The position numbers were made by a program, and so were the translations under genes. A DNA stretch of 64,000 nucleotides. It comes from Streptomyces caniferus. GTDB taxonomy: Bacteria > Actinomycetota > Actinomycetes > Streptomycetales > Streptomycetaceae. Location of the stretch: contig NZ_BLIN01000003.1 in NCBI RefSeq assembly GCF_009811555.1, positions 1,647,508 through 1,711,507 of the forward strand. The letters run 5' to 3'. The notes beneath the pieces were generated by a model. The model did no database searches. It saw nothing but the letters and a program-made list of their open reading frames with translations, and was not told the origin of the DNA. This document shows, piece after piece, positions 18,732 to 26,685 of the stretch; position 1 is the first letter of the stretch; each line of letters starts with the position of its first letter.

Positions 18732-19124
18732 GTGAACGAGCCAGGGCCAGCCGTCATTCTGCGCTTGGCCGAGGAAAAGAACGTCTGGCTGTGCACCGTG
18801 CGTCCGGACGGCTCTGCCCACGTCACGCCTGTCTGGTTCGTCTACCAGAGCTCCCGGTGGTGGATCGGTTCGGATCACAGCTCCGTCAAGGTCAGAAACA
18901 TCGGCAAGGAGCCCCGCGTGTCCCTGGCTTTGGAGGACGGCCGGTTCCCGGTCGTCGCCGAAGGAGACGCATTACTGATTCGTGATGGGTTCCCTCATGG
19001 GGTCGTGACCGCGTTCGAGCAGAAATATGGTTGGGATGTATCCGCACCCACAGGTCCTGGAAGCAAGCGAGTTCTGCTGGAAGTCCATGTGCGTCGGTGG
19101 CTGTTGGCCGGCACGGCGCAGTGA
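18732..19124 (+). CDS. PPOX/F420-dependent oxidoreductase-like passenger gene
   Basis: 130 residues from GTG 18732 (GGAG upstream; GTG 18720 or 18687 are alternatives). Pattern RLAEEKNVWLCTVRPDGSAHVTPVWFVY, WWIGSDHSSVKVRNIGKEPRVSLALEDG, and a C-terminal VLLEVHVRRW match the split-barrel flavin/F420-binding family related to pyridoxamine-phosphate oxidase, common in actinomycetes as deazaflavin-dependent reductases. It lies inside the IS between the left end and the convergent transposase, 21 bp from the transposase stop, and is nearly identical in both IS copies, so it moves with the element. Confidence 0.8.
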   Translation: MNEPGPAVILRLAEEKNVWLCTVRPDGSAHVTPVWFVYQSSRWWIGSDHSSVKVRNIGKEPRVSLALEDGRFPVVAEGDALLIRDGFPHGVVTAFEQKYGWDVSAPTGPGSKRVLLEVHVRRWLLAGTAQ

Positions 19125-19145
19125 CGACGGTGGCAACAGTCGACC

Positions 19146-19954
19146 TCAAGCCATGAGCCGACGATGACAGATGAGGGCTGCGGCGATGCCGACGAAGGCG
19201 AGGAAGTGTTCGGCCTTGCGTTCGTAGCGTCGGTGGAGTCGTCGGCAGCCGCTCAGCCAGGACACCGTTCTCTCGACTACCCAGCGGTGGCGGCCCAGCC
19301 GCGTGGAGGGCTCGATGCCTTTGCGGGCGATGCGGTGGCGGATGCCTCTTTCGCGGAGCCATCGGCGCAGGTGGTCGTAGTCGTATCCCTTGTCGGCGTG
19401 GAGCTTGGCCGGGCGTCGGCGGCGCGGGCCGCGTCGGGAGCGGATGGGCGGGATGCCGCGCACGAGCGGTTCCAGGCCGAGGCTGTCGTGCATGTTGGCG
19501 CCGGAGATGCCCAGCGACAGCGGTAGACCGTTCCGGTCCGTGACCAGGTGGATTTTCGATCCGGGCTTGCCACGGTCGGTCGGATTCGGTCCCGTCAGTG
19601 GCCCCCTTTTGCTGCCCGGACGCTGACAGAGTCGATGGCACAGCGCGACCAGTCCAGTTCTCCCCGGGCACCGAGATCGTCGAGGACGACCCGGTGGAGC
19701 CTGGCCCAGACCCGGTCCCTGCTCCACCGGGCGAAGCGCCGGTAGACGGTGGGCCAGGCCGGCCCGAACACCGGCGGCAGCTGCCGCCAGGTGCACCCCG
19801 AGGTGGCCACGAAGATGATCGCTGCCAGGCACTCACGGTCACCGGCTCGGCGACGTCCGCCGCCCTGCGGGCGTATGACTTCCGTCGGCGGCACCACCCG
19901 CCGGAACAGAGTCCACAACTCCTCCGGGACCAACCGTTCCACCAGATCCGTCAT
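19146..19954 (-). CDS. IS5-family transposase, two frames joined by -1 frameshift, copy 1
   Basis: First frame (19595-19954) gives LVERLVPEELWTLFRRVVPP, GCTWRQLPPVFGPAWPTVYR and the first catalytic Asp (SRCAIDSVSVRAAKGG). A stop follows an AAAAGGGGG run (19602-19610). Slipping back one base enters the second frame: GSKRGPLTGPNPTDRGKPGS, GANMHDS, LHADKGYDYDHLRRWL (second Asp) and GRHRWVVERTVSWLSGCRRL (Glu). The fused product of about 269 residues is a complete DDE transposase. Both IS copies have the same arrangement, so the shift is probably programmed. Confidence 0.85.
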
Positions 19955-19994
19955 GCACGGCTCAACGAACCATCACGCCATTAGAAACGGTGTC

Positions 19995-20884
19995 TTAGCG
20001 GCGCTCTCGCCGGCCGCCTCGCTCTCTGCCTTGGCCTGGTCTGCCAGGTCCTTCGCGTCCCGGGCCGCCCGAACAGCACGCTCAGAAGCACTCTTGGCGG
20101 CCTCAGTCTGCTGCTTGGCCTCTTCGCCAGCTTGCTTGGCCTGTTCAGCCAGCTGGGAGACCGTGGCCCGTTCCTGGTCGCGGTTACGGGCGATGTTCTG
20201 CCCCACCGCGAGGAACTCGCGGACATCTTCGATGGAACCCCGCAGTGCGACGTTCGCGGCCTCCTTCGTGGCCGGGCCGCCAGCCGACATGATCTGCGTG
20301 GCACGGATCCGGTCATCCGTCTCCTGCGCTGGGAAGCGCTCCTGCTCAAGGAACTTGCGGACGTCCTCGATCGAGCCCCGCAGCGCAGCCTGGCCAGCCT
20401 TGTTGACCTCAGGGCCCCCCGCGGTGGTGATCTGCGTGGCAAGGATCCGCATGTCCGTCTCGGCCGGTTCCTTCCACCCATCCTTCAAGAACTTGAGCAG
20501 ATCCTCTTTCGAACCGGACCGCAGCGCCTTTGAGACAGCCTCACGTACGGTCACGCCACCCGAGGTGAAAATCCGTGTCGCACTGATGCTGTAGTCGGTG
20601 AACTCGGCGAAATCCTTCTCACTGTCGAGGAACGTTTGGACGTCCTCATCGGTGCCCAACAGGGCAGCCTCGGCAGCTGCCTTGACCGTGGGACCACCCG
20701 TCGTCCACAGCTCCGCGACACGACCACGGGCGACAACACCGTTCTCCTGGAGGCCAGTTGCGGCCGCAGGAGGTGCATCAAGTAGTCCTGTGAGGAGCGT
20801 CAGAGGTAACAGGCACAAGCACAGCAAGCGTCTGCCGAACTCCCACCTGCCCCTAATTCTCGTCAAGCAATGGTCGTCTCGCAC
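19995..20884 (-). pseudogene. ALF-repeat giant secreted protein, 5' part (cut by IS)
   Basis: About 296 residues before the insertion. Signal peptide at about 14-43 (FGRRLLCLCLLPLTLLTGLL, then APPAAATG), then four ALF repeats with Ala/Leu and conserved Phe (VQTFLDSEKDFAEFTDYS, LLKFLKDGWKEPAETDMR, VRKFLEQERFPAQETDDR, VREFLAVGQNIARNRDQE), then the start of the Ala-rich coiled coil. With the 15974-18629 part it forms a 1180-residue protein. The intergenic space to the divergent gene at 21201 should hold its promoter. Confidence 0.8.
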
Positions 20885-21200
20885 CGGTTGCCTTTCTCTT
20901 TTCAGTTACCTATGTGACGTCTTTCGACGCCGCGAGCATAACTGTCCAGATGGGCGACCGAGCCGAGGAATAAGGAGAGGATGGCTCAATCCAAGAACGA
21001 TCCGGCGAGAATGTTTCGGGCACTTAAGACGAGCCGGCTCGTGAAAGGTTGTACGCCCCGACAGAGCTGTGATCAATCTGTAACTTGACTGAGAGGACTA
21101 CTAGTTGAGTTTCGCGGGTGATAGGTTCACGGCTGACCATTCGGTTCATTTTCCCTGCGGTTTCCTGTTGTTGCCGCAGCACACATGGAAGGAACTTCTG

Positions 21201-21749
21201 GTGATATCTCGCGCGCGAAAGGCGCTGACTGTGGGCGTCATCAGTGGCGCCGCAGCTGTCGCGGGGGTCTCCACCCTCGCTGTTGCGCAGGCCGCGCCGC
21301 AATCCGCGCATAACGCTGCCCAGCAGTCCGCGGGCGATGCGAACCCGCCGTACGCGGTGGAGACCTTTGATTACCCGAACGCGGCAAAGATTCTCAGGGA
21401 ACAGGGGATCCTGCTCCGCAAGGGCGACGGCCACATCATCCTCGCCGACTGCCAGGCCCCCGATGGCCAGGACATTCAGGTCTCGACCGGCGTCAATCAC
21501 CCGGGGCAGACCAAGACGGGCAGGTACTGCTTCAAGGTCACCGGAACCGGCAAGACCGGCTACCTCACACTGGAACTCCCCCAGGTCTACAACATCATGA
21601 CCGGCGACGTCGCCGTTCAGGCGGACCTCACCTCGGCTGGCAAAACTCAGAGCGTCGACGTGCCCAAGAACTTCACCAAGGGTGTCGGTCCCGGAGACAA
21701 CCCGCCGGCCGGTCCCACCGTTCTGGTCGAGCTCCGCGTCAAGGGTTGA
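21201..21749 (+). CDS. Secreted protein of unknown function
   Basis: 182 residues from GTG 21201 with GGAAGGAA upstream. Twin-Arg-free Sec signal: SRARKALTVGVISGAAAVAG to AQAAPQSAH (cleavage near residue 30). The mature part is polar, with two Cys (ADCQAPDG, RYCFKVTG) that could form a disulfide, and beta-rich sequence ending VLVELRVKG. It lies divergently from the ALF-repeat toxin candidate. I recognise no catalytic motif; small secreted proteins of this kind in Streptomyces are often uncharacterised. Confidence 0.72.
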   Translation: MISRARKALTVGVISGAAAVAGVSTLAVAQAAPQSAHNAAQQSAGDANPPYAVETFDYPNAAKILREQGILLRKGDGHIILADCQAPDGQDIQVSTGVNHPGQTKTGRYCFKVTGTGKTGYLTLELPQVYNIMTGDVAVQADLTSAGKTQSVDVPKNFTKGVGPGDNPPAGPTVLVELRVKG

Positions 21750-21831
21750 CCCCAGAACCCCAGGCTCCCGCGCACACGCTGCCAGGCTGGCTAGTGTGGA
21801 CTGTGGGCTGACCCCCGTGCGAGAGCCACGC

Positions 21832-22055
21832 CATTGGAGGCCGTTGCCGCCAAGCCCAATGGGACGTTCACGTCGCCGACTGGCCGGGCTTCGACTGCGA
21901 CGACAGCCCAGCGCACACGGGCAGCGGAGCCGGCACATGGAAACTGGTGCCGGAAGACAAGCGCATCGGGATGGACAGCGACGTCGGATTGACCTTCAGC
22001 GGCAAGGGCTTCAAGTCTTCCTGGAGCAGCGATCGCGCTTCCCGGACCTCTAGCT
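21832..22055 (+). pseudogene. Remnant related to the immunity-like lipoprotein
   Basis: Frame 1 reads AVAAKPNGTFT, then after a one-base shift ADWPGFDCDDSPAHTGSG, GTWKLVPEDKRIGMDSDVGL and TFSGKGFKSSW. The GTW-LxP pattern after an NGTFT strand resembles the extracytoplasmic domain of the candidate immunity protein at 15537 (DGTAEA, GTWTLP). No start or stop in frame. Probably a decayed extra immunity-like gene. Confidence 0.4.
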
Positions 22056-22249
22056 TCTCAGCTGCCGGGAGCAGCCGCGCATACACCGCTCCGCTGAGGG
22101 CTTGGGCATCTGCCGTTTCCACTCAGCGCGTCCAAGTGCCGGAGCGGCACTCACTAAATGCCCCGGACGCAGATGCTGCGCACCAGCGCCACCGGTGCAG
22201 AGCTGCCGATCTCCCATCTATGAAATCGAAACCCAGACGAGGAAGACGT

Positions 22250-23791
22250 ATGTCTGTCAGATGTTCGCGCGCGGCCCTGACCACAGGGCTTCTTGCCCCC
22301 GTCATCGCGGCCGGTGTGCTCGTTGCTGCTCCCGCGGACGCTGTTGTTGGCCCCGCCACCAAAGACGGCTCGTACCCGTTCACGGTGAAGCTGGACATCG
22401 GTGGGCAGCGCAGCTGCTCGGCCGCATTAGTCGATCAGCAGTGGCTGGTCACGGCCGCTAGTTGCTTTGCCGACAACCCCGCGGAGAGCCTGAAGGTTCC
22501 TGCTGGGGCGCCGAAGATGAAGACCACCGCCACAGTCGGCCGCACGGACCTGACGCGCGATGGCGGCACCGTGACCACCGTGGAGAAGCTGGTTCCCCGC
22601 GATGACCGTGACCTGGTAATGGCCAAACTGGCCAAGCCCGTCACGGATATCACCCCCGTCGAAATTACTGCCAAGGCCCCACTGCCAGGCGAGGACGTCT
22701 TCGTGAGCGGCTACGGCCGCACCAAGGACGAGTGGGTCCCCGACCGCCTGCACTACGGGCGGTTCTCCGTAGGCGCTGCGAAGCAGACCTCGCTCGGCAT
22801 CACTGGTAAGGACAACAGTGCCGCCGTCTGTGAGGGGGATACCGGTGCTCCTGTATGGCGTGATATCGGCGGCCGCTACGAATTGGTCGGAGTCGGTAGT
22901 CAGTCCTGGCAGGGCGGCTGCTTCGGCCATGACGATGAGACCCGCGCCGATGCCGTCGCGTCCCGCACGGACGACATAGCCAGCTGGATCCAGACGGTGC
23001 GGCTTGCGACGAAGTTCGGGGACGTCAGCGATGTGATCACCTCGGCCGACTTCAACGGCGACGGCCGCACCGACGTTGCCGCCGTCATGAACGACGGCAA
23101 CCTGCACGCCTTCTACGCCAAGCCGGACGGCACCCTGCAGTACGGCCGTGAGCTGTGGACCCATGATGGCACCTGGAAGGCTTTCCAGCAGATCATCGGT
23201 GGTGACTTCAACGGCGACGGCCAGGGCGACATCATCGCGCGCCGCGACGACGGCCAGCTCTTCCTCTACGCCGGCACAGCCAACGGCACACTGAAGCCCA
23301 GCGTGGAGGTCTGGTACGACAAGTCCTGGAAGGGGATGCCCCAGATCGTGCGCTTCCGCGCCGATGGCTCCGGACGGGATGGCCTGGCAGCCGTGTGGGA
23401 TGACGGCTCGCTGCACGCCTACACCACCAAGACCGACGGCACCCTCAGCGGAGCCAAGCGCGACCTGTGGTACGACAAGTCCTGGGACGGCATGCGCATC
23501 CTGTCCAGCGGCGACTTCAACACCGACGGCAGAGACGACATCGTCGCCACTGACCCCGACGGCGGCTTCCGCCTCTACACCGGCAACGCCCAGGGCACCG
23601 TCACCCGCGCCCCTGACCTCTGGGACGACAAGTCCTGGCGCAACATGCGCGCCCTGCTCGGCGGCGACTTCAACGGGGACGGCAAGGCCGACATCGCCGC
23701 CCGCTGGAGCGACCGCAGCCTGCACCTTTACGCCGGCAACGGCAAGGGCACCCTCACCGCCGGTCCGTCCATGTGGCCCACCGCCTTGTAG
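22250..23791 (+). CDS. Secreted trypsin-fold protein without catalytic residues, fused to FG-GAP repeats
   Basis: 513 residues from ATG 22250 (GAGGAAG upstream). Signal peptide to about residue 30 (TTGLLAPVIAAGVLVAAPADA). Residues 35-255 are an S1 trypsin fold, but the catalytic His is Ser71 (VTAASCF) and the nucleophile Ser is Thr198 (EGDTGAPVW); the Asp near 121 (DRDLVMAKL) remains. Residues 260-510 are five FG-GAP/VCBS blades with calcium-binding DFNGDGRTD-type loops. A binding or scaffold role outside the cell is more likely than proteolysis. Confidence 0.85.
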   Translation: MSVRCSRAALTTGLLAPVIAAGVLVAAPADAVVGPATKDGSYPFTVKLDIGGQRSCSAALVDQQWLVTAASCFADNPAESLKVPAGAPKMKTTATVGRTDLTRDGGTVTTVEKLVPRDDRDLVMAKLAKPVTDITPVEITAKAPLPGEDVFVSGYGRTKDEWVPDRLHYGRFSVGAAKQTSLGITGKDNSAAVCEGDTGAPVWRDIGGRYELVGVGSQSWQGGCFGHDDETRADAVASRTDDIASWIQTVRLATKFGDVSDVITSADFNGDGRTDVAAVMNDGNLHAFYAKPDGTLQYGRELWTHDGTWKAFQQIIGGDFNGDGQGDIIARRDDGQLFLYAGTANGTLKPSVEVWYDKSWKGMPQIVRFRADGSGRDGLAAVWDDGSLHAYTTKTDGTLSGAKRDLWYDKSWDGMRILSSGDFNTDGRDDIVATDPDGGFRLYTGNAQGTVTRAPDLWDDKSWRNMRALLGGDFNGDGKADIAARWSDRSLHLYAGNGKGTLTAGPSMWPTAL

Positions 23792-23882
23792 CCCACTCAA
23801 GCACGCGTACGCGGTGTGGTGAGTGCACGGCCCAGAGGTGGTGTACTCACCACGTGAGGATGATCCAGCTGATCTACGGGAT

Positions 23883-24035
23883 GTCCGCTCCGCGTACGCG
23901 GAGATGTTCCAATCGCCGCCGCATTCGACACCCACCGCTCACGTTGTCCGCTCCGCGCAGGCGGAGGTGAGCCGAGCATCTTCCAGGTGAGAGGGCCCGG
24001 GTAGCCGTCCTCTCCGCGCACGCAGAGAGCACCCT
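23883..24035 (+). CRISPR. Decayed type I-E-like CRISPR tract A (three repeats)
   Basis: 29-nt repeat-like units at 23883-23911, 23946-23974 and 24007-24035. The middle one is closest to consensus; the last loses its 3' half, as terminal repeats do. Spacers are 34 and 32 nt. The arm sequence CTCCGCG...CGGAGGTGAGCCG is like actinobacterial I-E repeats. No cas genes are in the window. Confidence 0.65.
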
Positions 24036-24064
24036 GAGCGGATCGGCTGGGCAGAGTGGATTGC

Positions 24065-24093
24065 CGGCTCACCTCCGCTCGGGCGGAGTGAGT
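24065..24093 (-). repeat. Single CRISPR repeat-like unit in inverted orientation
   Basis: The first 14 bases (CGGCTCACCTCCGC) are the exact reverse complement of the repeat 3' end, followed by a diverged loop and arm. It sits 30 bp after tract A, so repeat units face both ways here. Confidence 0.5.
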
Positions 24094-24216
24094 GGTCGTG
24101 AGCAGGTCAGTGCCTGCGGGAGGCCGTATGGCCCCGGTAGGTTCAGGCGTGTGCATGACCGGCGTTCCTTGAATCACGAATTGGCAAAGCGCTCCTAACA
24201 CCGCAGGTCGCGAAGG

Positions 24217-24367
24217 GTCCTCTCCGCGAAGGCGGAGGTGAACCGCCGGGGGCCGCCACCTCCGCTTGCGCGGAGAAGTCCTCTCCGCGAAGGCGGAGGT
24301 GAGCCGTTCGCCAACGACCCGGATATCACCCTGCACTTGCGCTCTCCGCGCGAGCGGAGGTGATCCG
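24217..24367 (+). CRISPR. Type I-E-like CRISPR tract B (three repeats)
   Basis: Repeats at 24217-24245, 24278-24306 and 24339-24367, exact 61-bp period, 32-nt spacers. The first two are nearly identical (GTCCTCTCCGCGAAGGCGGA then GGTGARCCG); the third is degenerate. The first spacer itself contains an inverted repeat-like unit (CACCTCCGCTTGCGCGGAG). No Cas genes or clear AT-rich leader are present. Confidence 0.75.
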
Positions 24368-24369
24368 CC

Positions 24370-24645
24370 ATGCCTGTGGTGTGTCGGACCGGAGGAGCTG
24401 CTGTAGATGCGGGCGAGGACTGGTGCGTGTTTGGGGCCAGGGCGTGCAGGGTCACCCTGCGGCGGCCAGTTACTTCAAGCTCGGGTTGGCAGCGCGTCAC
24501 GGTCCAATACGATCCGGAAGCTCCCGACCGGTTTGCGATCGAAAGCTGGGACATGAATGTGCCCTACCTGCTGTTCACCACGCTCGAGACTGCGTCCACA
24601 GTGGACACGATGACAGGACTTATCGTGCGGTTACTCGCCATCTGA
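24370..24645 (+). CDS. Short ORF next to CRISPR tract, unknown
   Basis: 91 residues. The C-terminal half (VQYDPEAPDRFAIESWDMNV, TGLIVRLLAI) has non-random composition for this GC content and lower codon bias than neighbours, but the N-terminus runs out of the last CRISPR repeat and there is no clear ribosome binding site. It may be the tail of a lost gene. The following 24646-25278 stretch contains no gene I can support; one 70-residue acidic frame at 24686 is only a possibility. Confidence 0.3.
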   Translation: MPVVCRTGGAAVDAGEDWCVFGARACRVTLRRPVTSSSGWQRVTVQYDPEAPDRFAIESWDMNVPYLLFTTLETASTVDTMTGLIVRLLAI

Positions 24646-25278
24646 CTCTGATCACCTGGCGCAGATACACACCGCGCGGGGCCGAGTGGTGGAGACGGAC
24701 GTTGAAACGGTTGATACTGATCTCCGAGACCTCGCTTTTGAAAGGCAGCTTTCCACGCTCCGTGCCGCCATATTGCACGTCCGGCTTGCCAGCGTCTTGG
24801 CCGTCGACGCAGCGCGCAGTGGTGAAGACCTTGTTCGCCTAGAGCCGGAAGCCAACGCAGACGGGCAACTTGCCGACCCACACACTGTTCAAGGATAGCC
24901 ACCTGATAGGACGCGGTCGGCAATGTGGCATCTGATCCACCGACTATGGCGGAGTCCGGAGTAGTGCCGGCGATGCAAGGCAAACGAGGCGGGTGATGCG
25001 GTTGCGATTTCGCTCGGCGGGATCACCGTCCGCTTTGGTATCTAACAGTGATGCACAGCGACGCCCCGATCCATTCCAGATAGACGGGCGGCCACTACGT
25101 CGGCACGGTGAACAAGTGACTGCGCATACTGGTATCAGACCTGCTCTGCCCCACACGCCCACTGCCACGGCGACACCCCTACGGTCGCCGGCAACTCGTA
25201 CAGAACAAGCACACGGGCGCCGCACCTCGCACCCGAGTAGACATGGCGAGAGACCCCTGACCGGGGGCTCCAAGCTCT

Positions 25279-25618
25279 TCACGTCTGCCAGTGCGCCTTG
25301 TGGAAGGCATCGCGGATTTCAGCAGGCACTCGGCCACGGTCGTTGACCTCGTAGCCATTTCCCTCGCCCACGCACAGATCCTTGCAGCATCCTCTCCAGC
25401 CTTAGCCAAGCGCTTGGCCGCCTAGCCTTTGACTCTCCCAGCCTTCCGGGCTGCCTTGACTAAAGGGCCCGAAAGCCTCGAGCATCCGCCCGTAGGGTTC
25501 CGGGTTCGAGGACGACCTCATACGACACACCCTTGAGAGCGAAGGTGTGGGTAGCAGCGTCACACGCCTCTTCGCCCATGAGGTCGTCCGTGGAAATGAC
25601 GACAATCCTCTGCACCAT
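25279..25618 (-). pseudogene. lsr2: Lsr2 nucleoid-associated protein, frameshifted
   Basis: From ATG 25618 the frame reads VQRIVVISTDDLMGEEACDA, ATHTFALKGVSYEVVLEPGT, matching the Lsr2 dimerisation domain. Then frames change to YGRMLEAFGPF, later AKRLAKAGEDAARICAWARE, and finally NGYEVNDRGRVPAEIRDAFH to TGA at 25279. The last part is the Lsr2 DNA-binding domain including the RGR hook that enters the AT-rich minor groove. Total span 340 bp fits a 110-residue Lsr2 with several indels. No open frame covers it, so it is easily missed. Confidence 0.85.
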
Positions 25619-25754
25619 GAGGCAATCCTAGGGCCGCAGGGAAGCGGCGGATGCAAAGCCCACGAAGGCGCACTGCAGATAAGCCATCCCGCTTCTAGCG
25701 CCCCTCTGAACGCCAGCCAGCCCATTCCCAAGAAAGACGTTAAACGGCGAGCCA

Positions 25755-25920
25755 ACTCCGAAATCGAGCCTGCAGAGCCGCTCGACGCCCGAGGCCACCC
25801 GTCTCCCCAATCCAGGTCACACGAAGGACACCATGACATGCCGTCAGGCCGCTGACGCAGCGTCAGTAAAGTCAGCATTGAGTCAGCATGCGTCCTGCCA
25901 GAGGTGGTGGCAGGTGGCGA
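25755..25920. repeat. Dispersed non-coding repeat, partner of 10975-11130
   Basis: Shares ordered blocks with 10975-11130 (ATCGAGCCTGC, CTCCCCAAT, TCAGCATGC, CCTGCCAGAGG), diverged but collinear over about 150 bp. Contains short direct repeats GTCAGTAAAGTCAGCATTGA then GTCAGCATGC. Origin unknown. Confidence 0.45.
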
Positions 25921-26069
25921 CACATGCACATGCACCGATCCGACCCGCACCACCTCTGAGCTGCAAAGATGCTGGCCAACGCGCTACATCCACAACACGG
26001 CCGCCCACCTGGTGTCAATGGAAGCCGAAGAGGCAGTGCCCCGCGAGGCCCGGGCCGCAGGACACCGGG

Positions 26070-26195
26070 GCGGAGCCGGCCCGGCTGCGGACCGAGGACC
26101 CCCAGCTGGTCACAGCCGAGAAGGAGTGGTCGCTCGCGCGCGAGATCCTGCGCCGGGCAGCGGCCTGTTTCGCGAAGGAGATGAAGCGAAGACCT
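26070..26195 (+). pseudogene. IS3-family OrfA remnant
   Basis: Reads ARLRTEDPQLVTAEKEWSLA then REILRRAAACFAKEMKR, matching the leucine-zipper C-terminus of IS3 OrfA proteins (LRRENAELRMEREILKRAAA-type). The helix-turn-helix part before it and all of OrfB are absent. Confidence 0.65.
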
Positions 26196-26268
26196 GCACG
26201 CTGGGACTATCAAGGGACGGAGCGGAGCCCCAGACACCCACCGCAGGCCGTCATGACCACCGATGCAA

Positions 26269-26299
26269 GAAGCCCGCCGGCGGAAACAGGCGGGGCTTC
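26269..26299. repeat. GAAGCC/GGCTTC hairpin, shared with 2626-2664
   Basis: Same hairpin arms and the same upstream wording (TGACCACCGATGCAAGAAGC) as at 2611-2630. Follows an IS3 remnant; probably a terminator or element end. Bases 26300-26685 after it hold no gene I can support. Confidence 0.5.
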
Positions 26300-26685
26300 G
26301 TCGTGTCACCAGATCTCACACGATTCGCACAGACCCCATAGACGCCTCCGCATCACAAGGCTCCGAGCTGGACTTAGAGATCCCGCGGGTAGGGGCGCCG
26401 TCGCGAGCGCCGCGATACCGCCGCCCGGACCAGCGGAATCTCCCCGTGATCGAGCGATGTTCGGTCGTGGCGACGGACCCGCGAGGGCGGTTTGGCGTCG
26501 GGGGGCTGAGTAGGGCCCCATGCGCTCGACCGAGAATTGACAGTTCGTTACTCGTTACCACTGGGTTCTCTGGTACGTCTGGCCGAAACGGTCGAAACCT
26601 GACAGGGCGCACATGCCCCACGCCTCCGAGTTCCGGACCGAGGCGTATTGCGTGAGAGCGCACTCCAACTCCTAGGTTCGGAAGC

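Larger units (their letters stand above)
18630..19994. mobile_element. 1365-bp IS5-like element with PPOX passenger, copy 1
   Basis: Borders are set by comparison with the copy at 28419-29783 (constant offset 9789). Ends GACGTCGTTTCTTTTGGG and, reversed, GACACCGTTTCTAATGGC match at 13 of 18 positions. TTA is duplicated at 18627-18629 and 19995-19997. The 3-bp TNA-type duplication fits IS5-family subgroups with TA-centred targets (family recall). It carries a two-frame transposase and a passenger gene, and interrupts the ALF-repeat gene. Confidence 0.9.

Noticed and set aside
23795..23828. Possible extra CRISPR repeat before tract A (CGTACGCGGTGTGGTGAGTG)
   Set aside because: Only the loop-like core is similar and the distance to the next repeat does not fit a 61-bp period.
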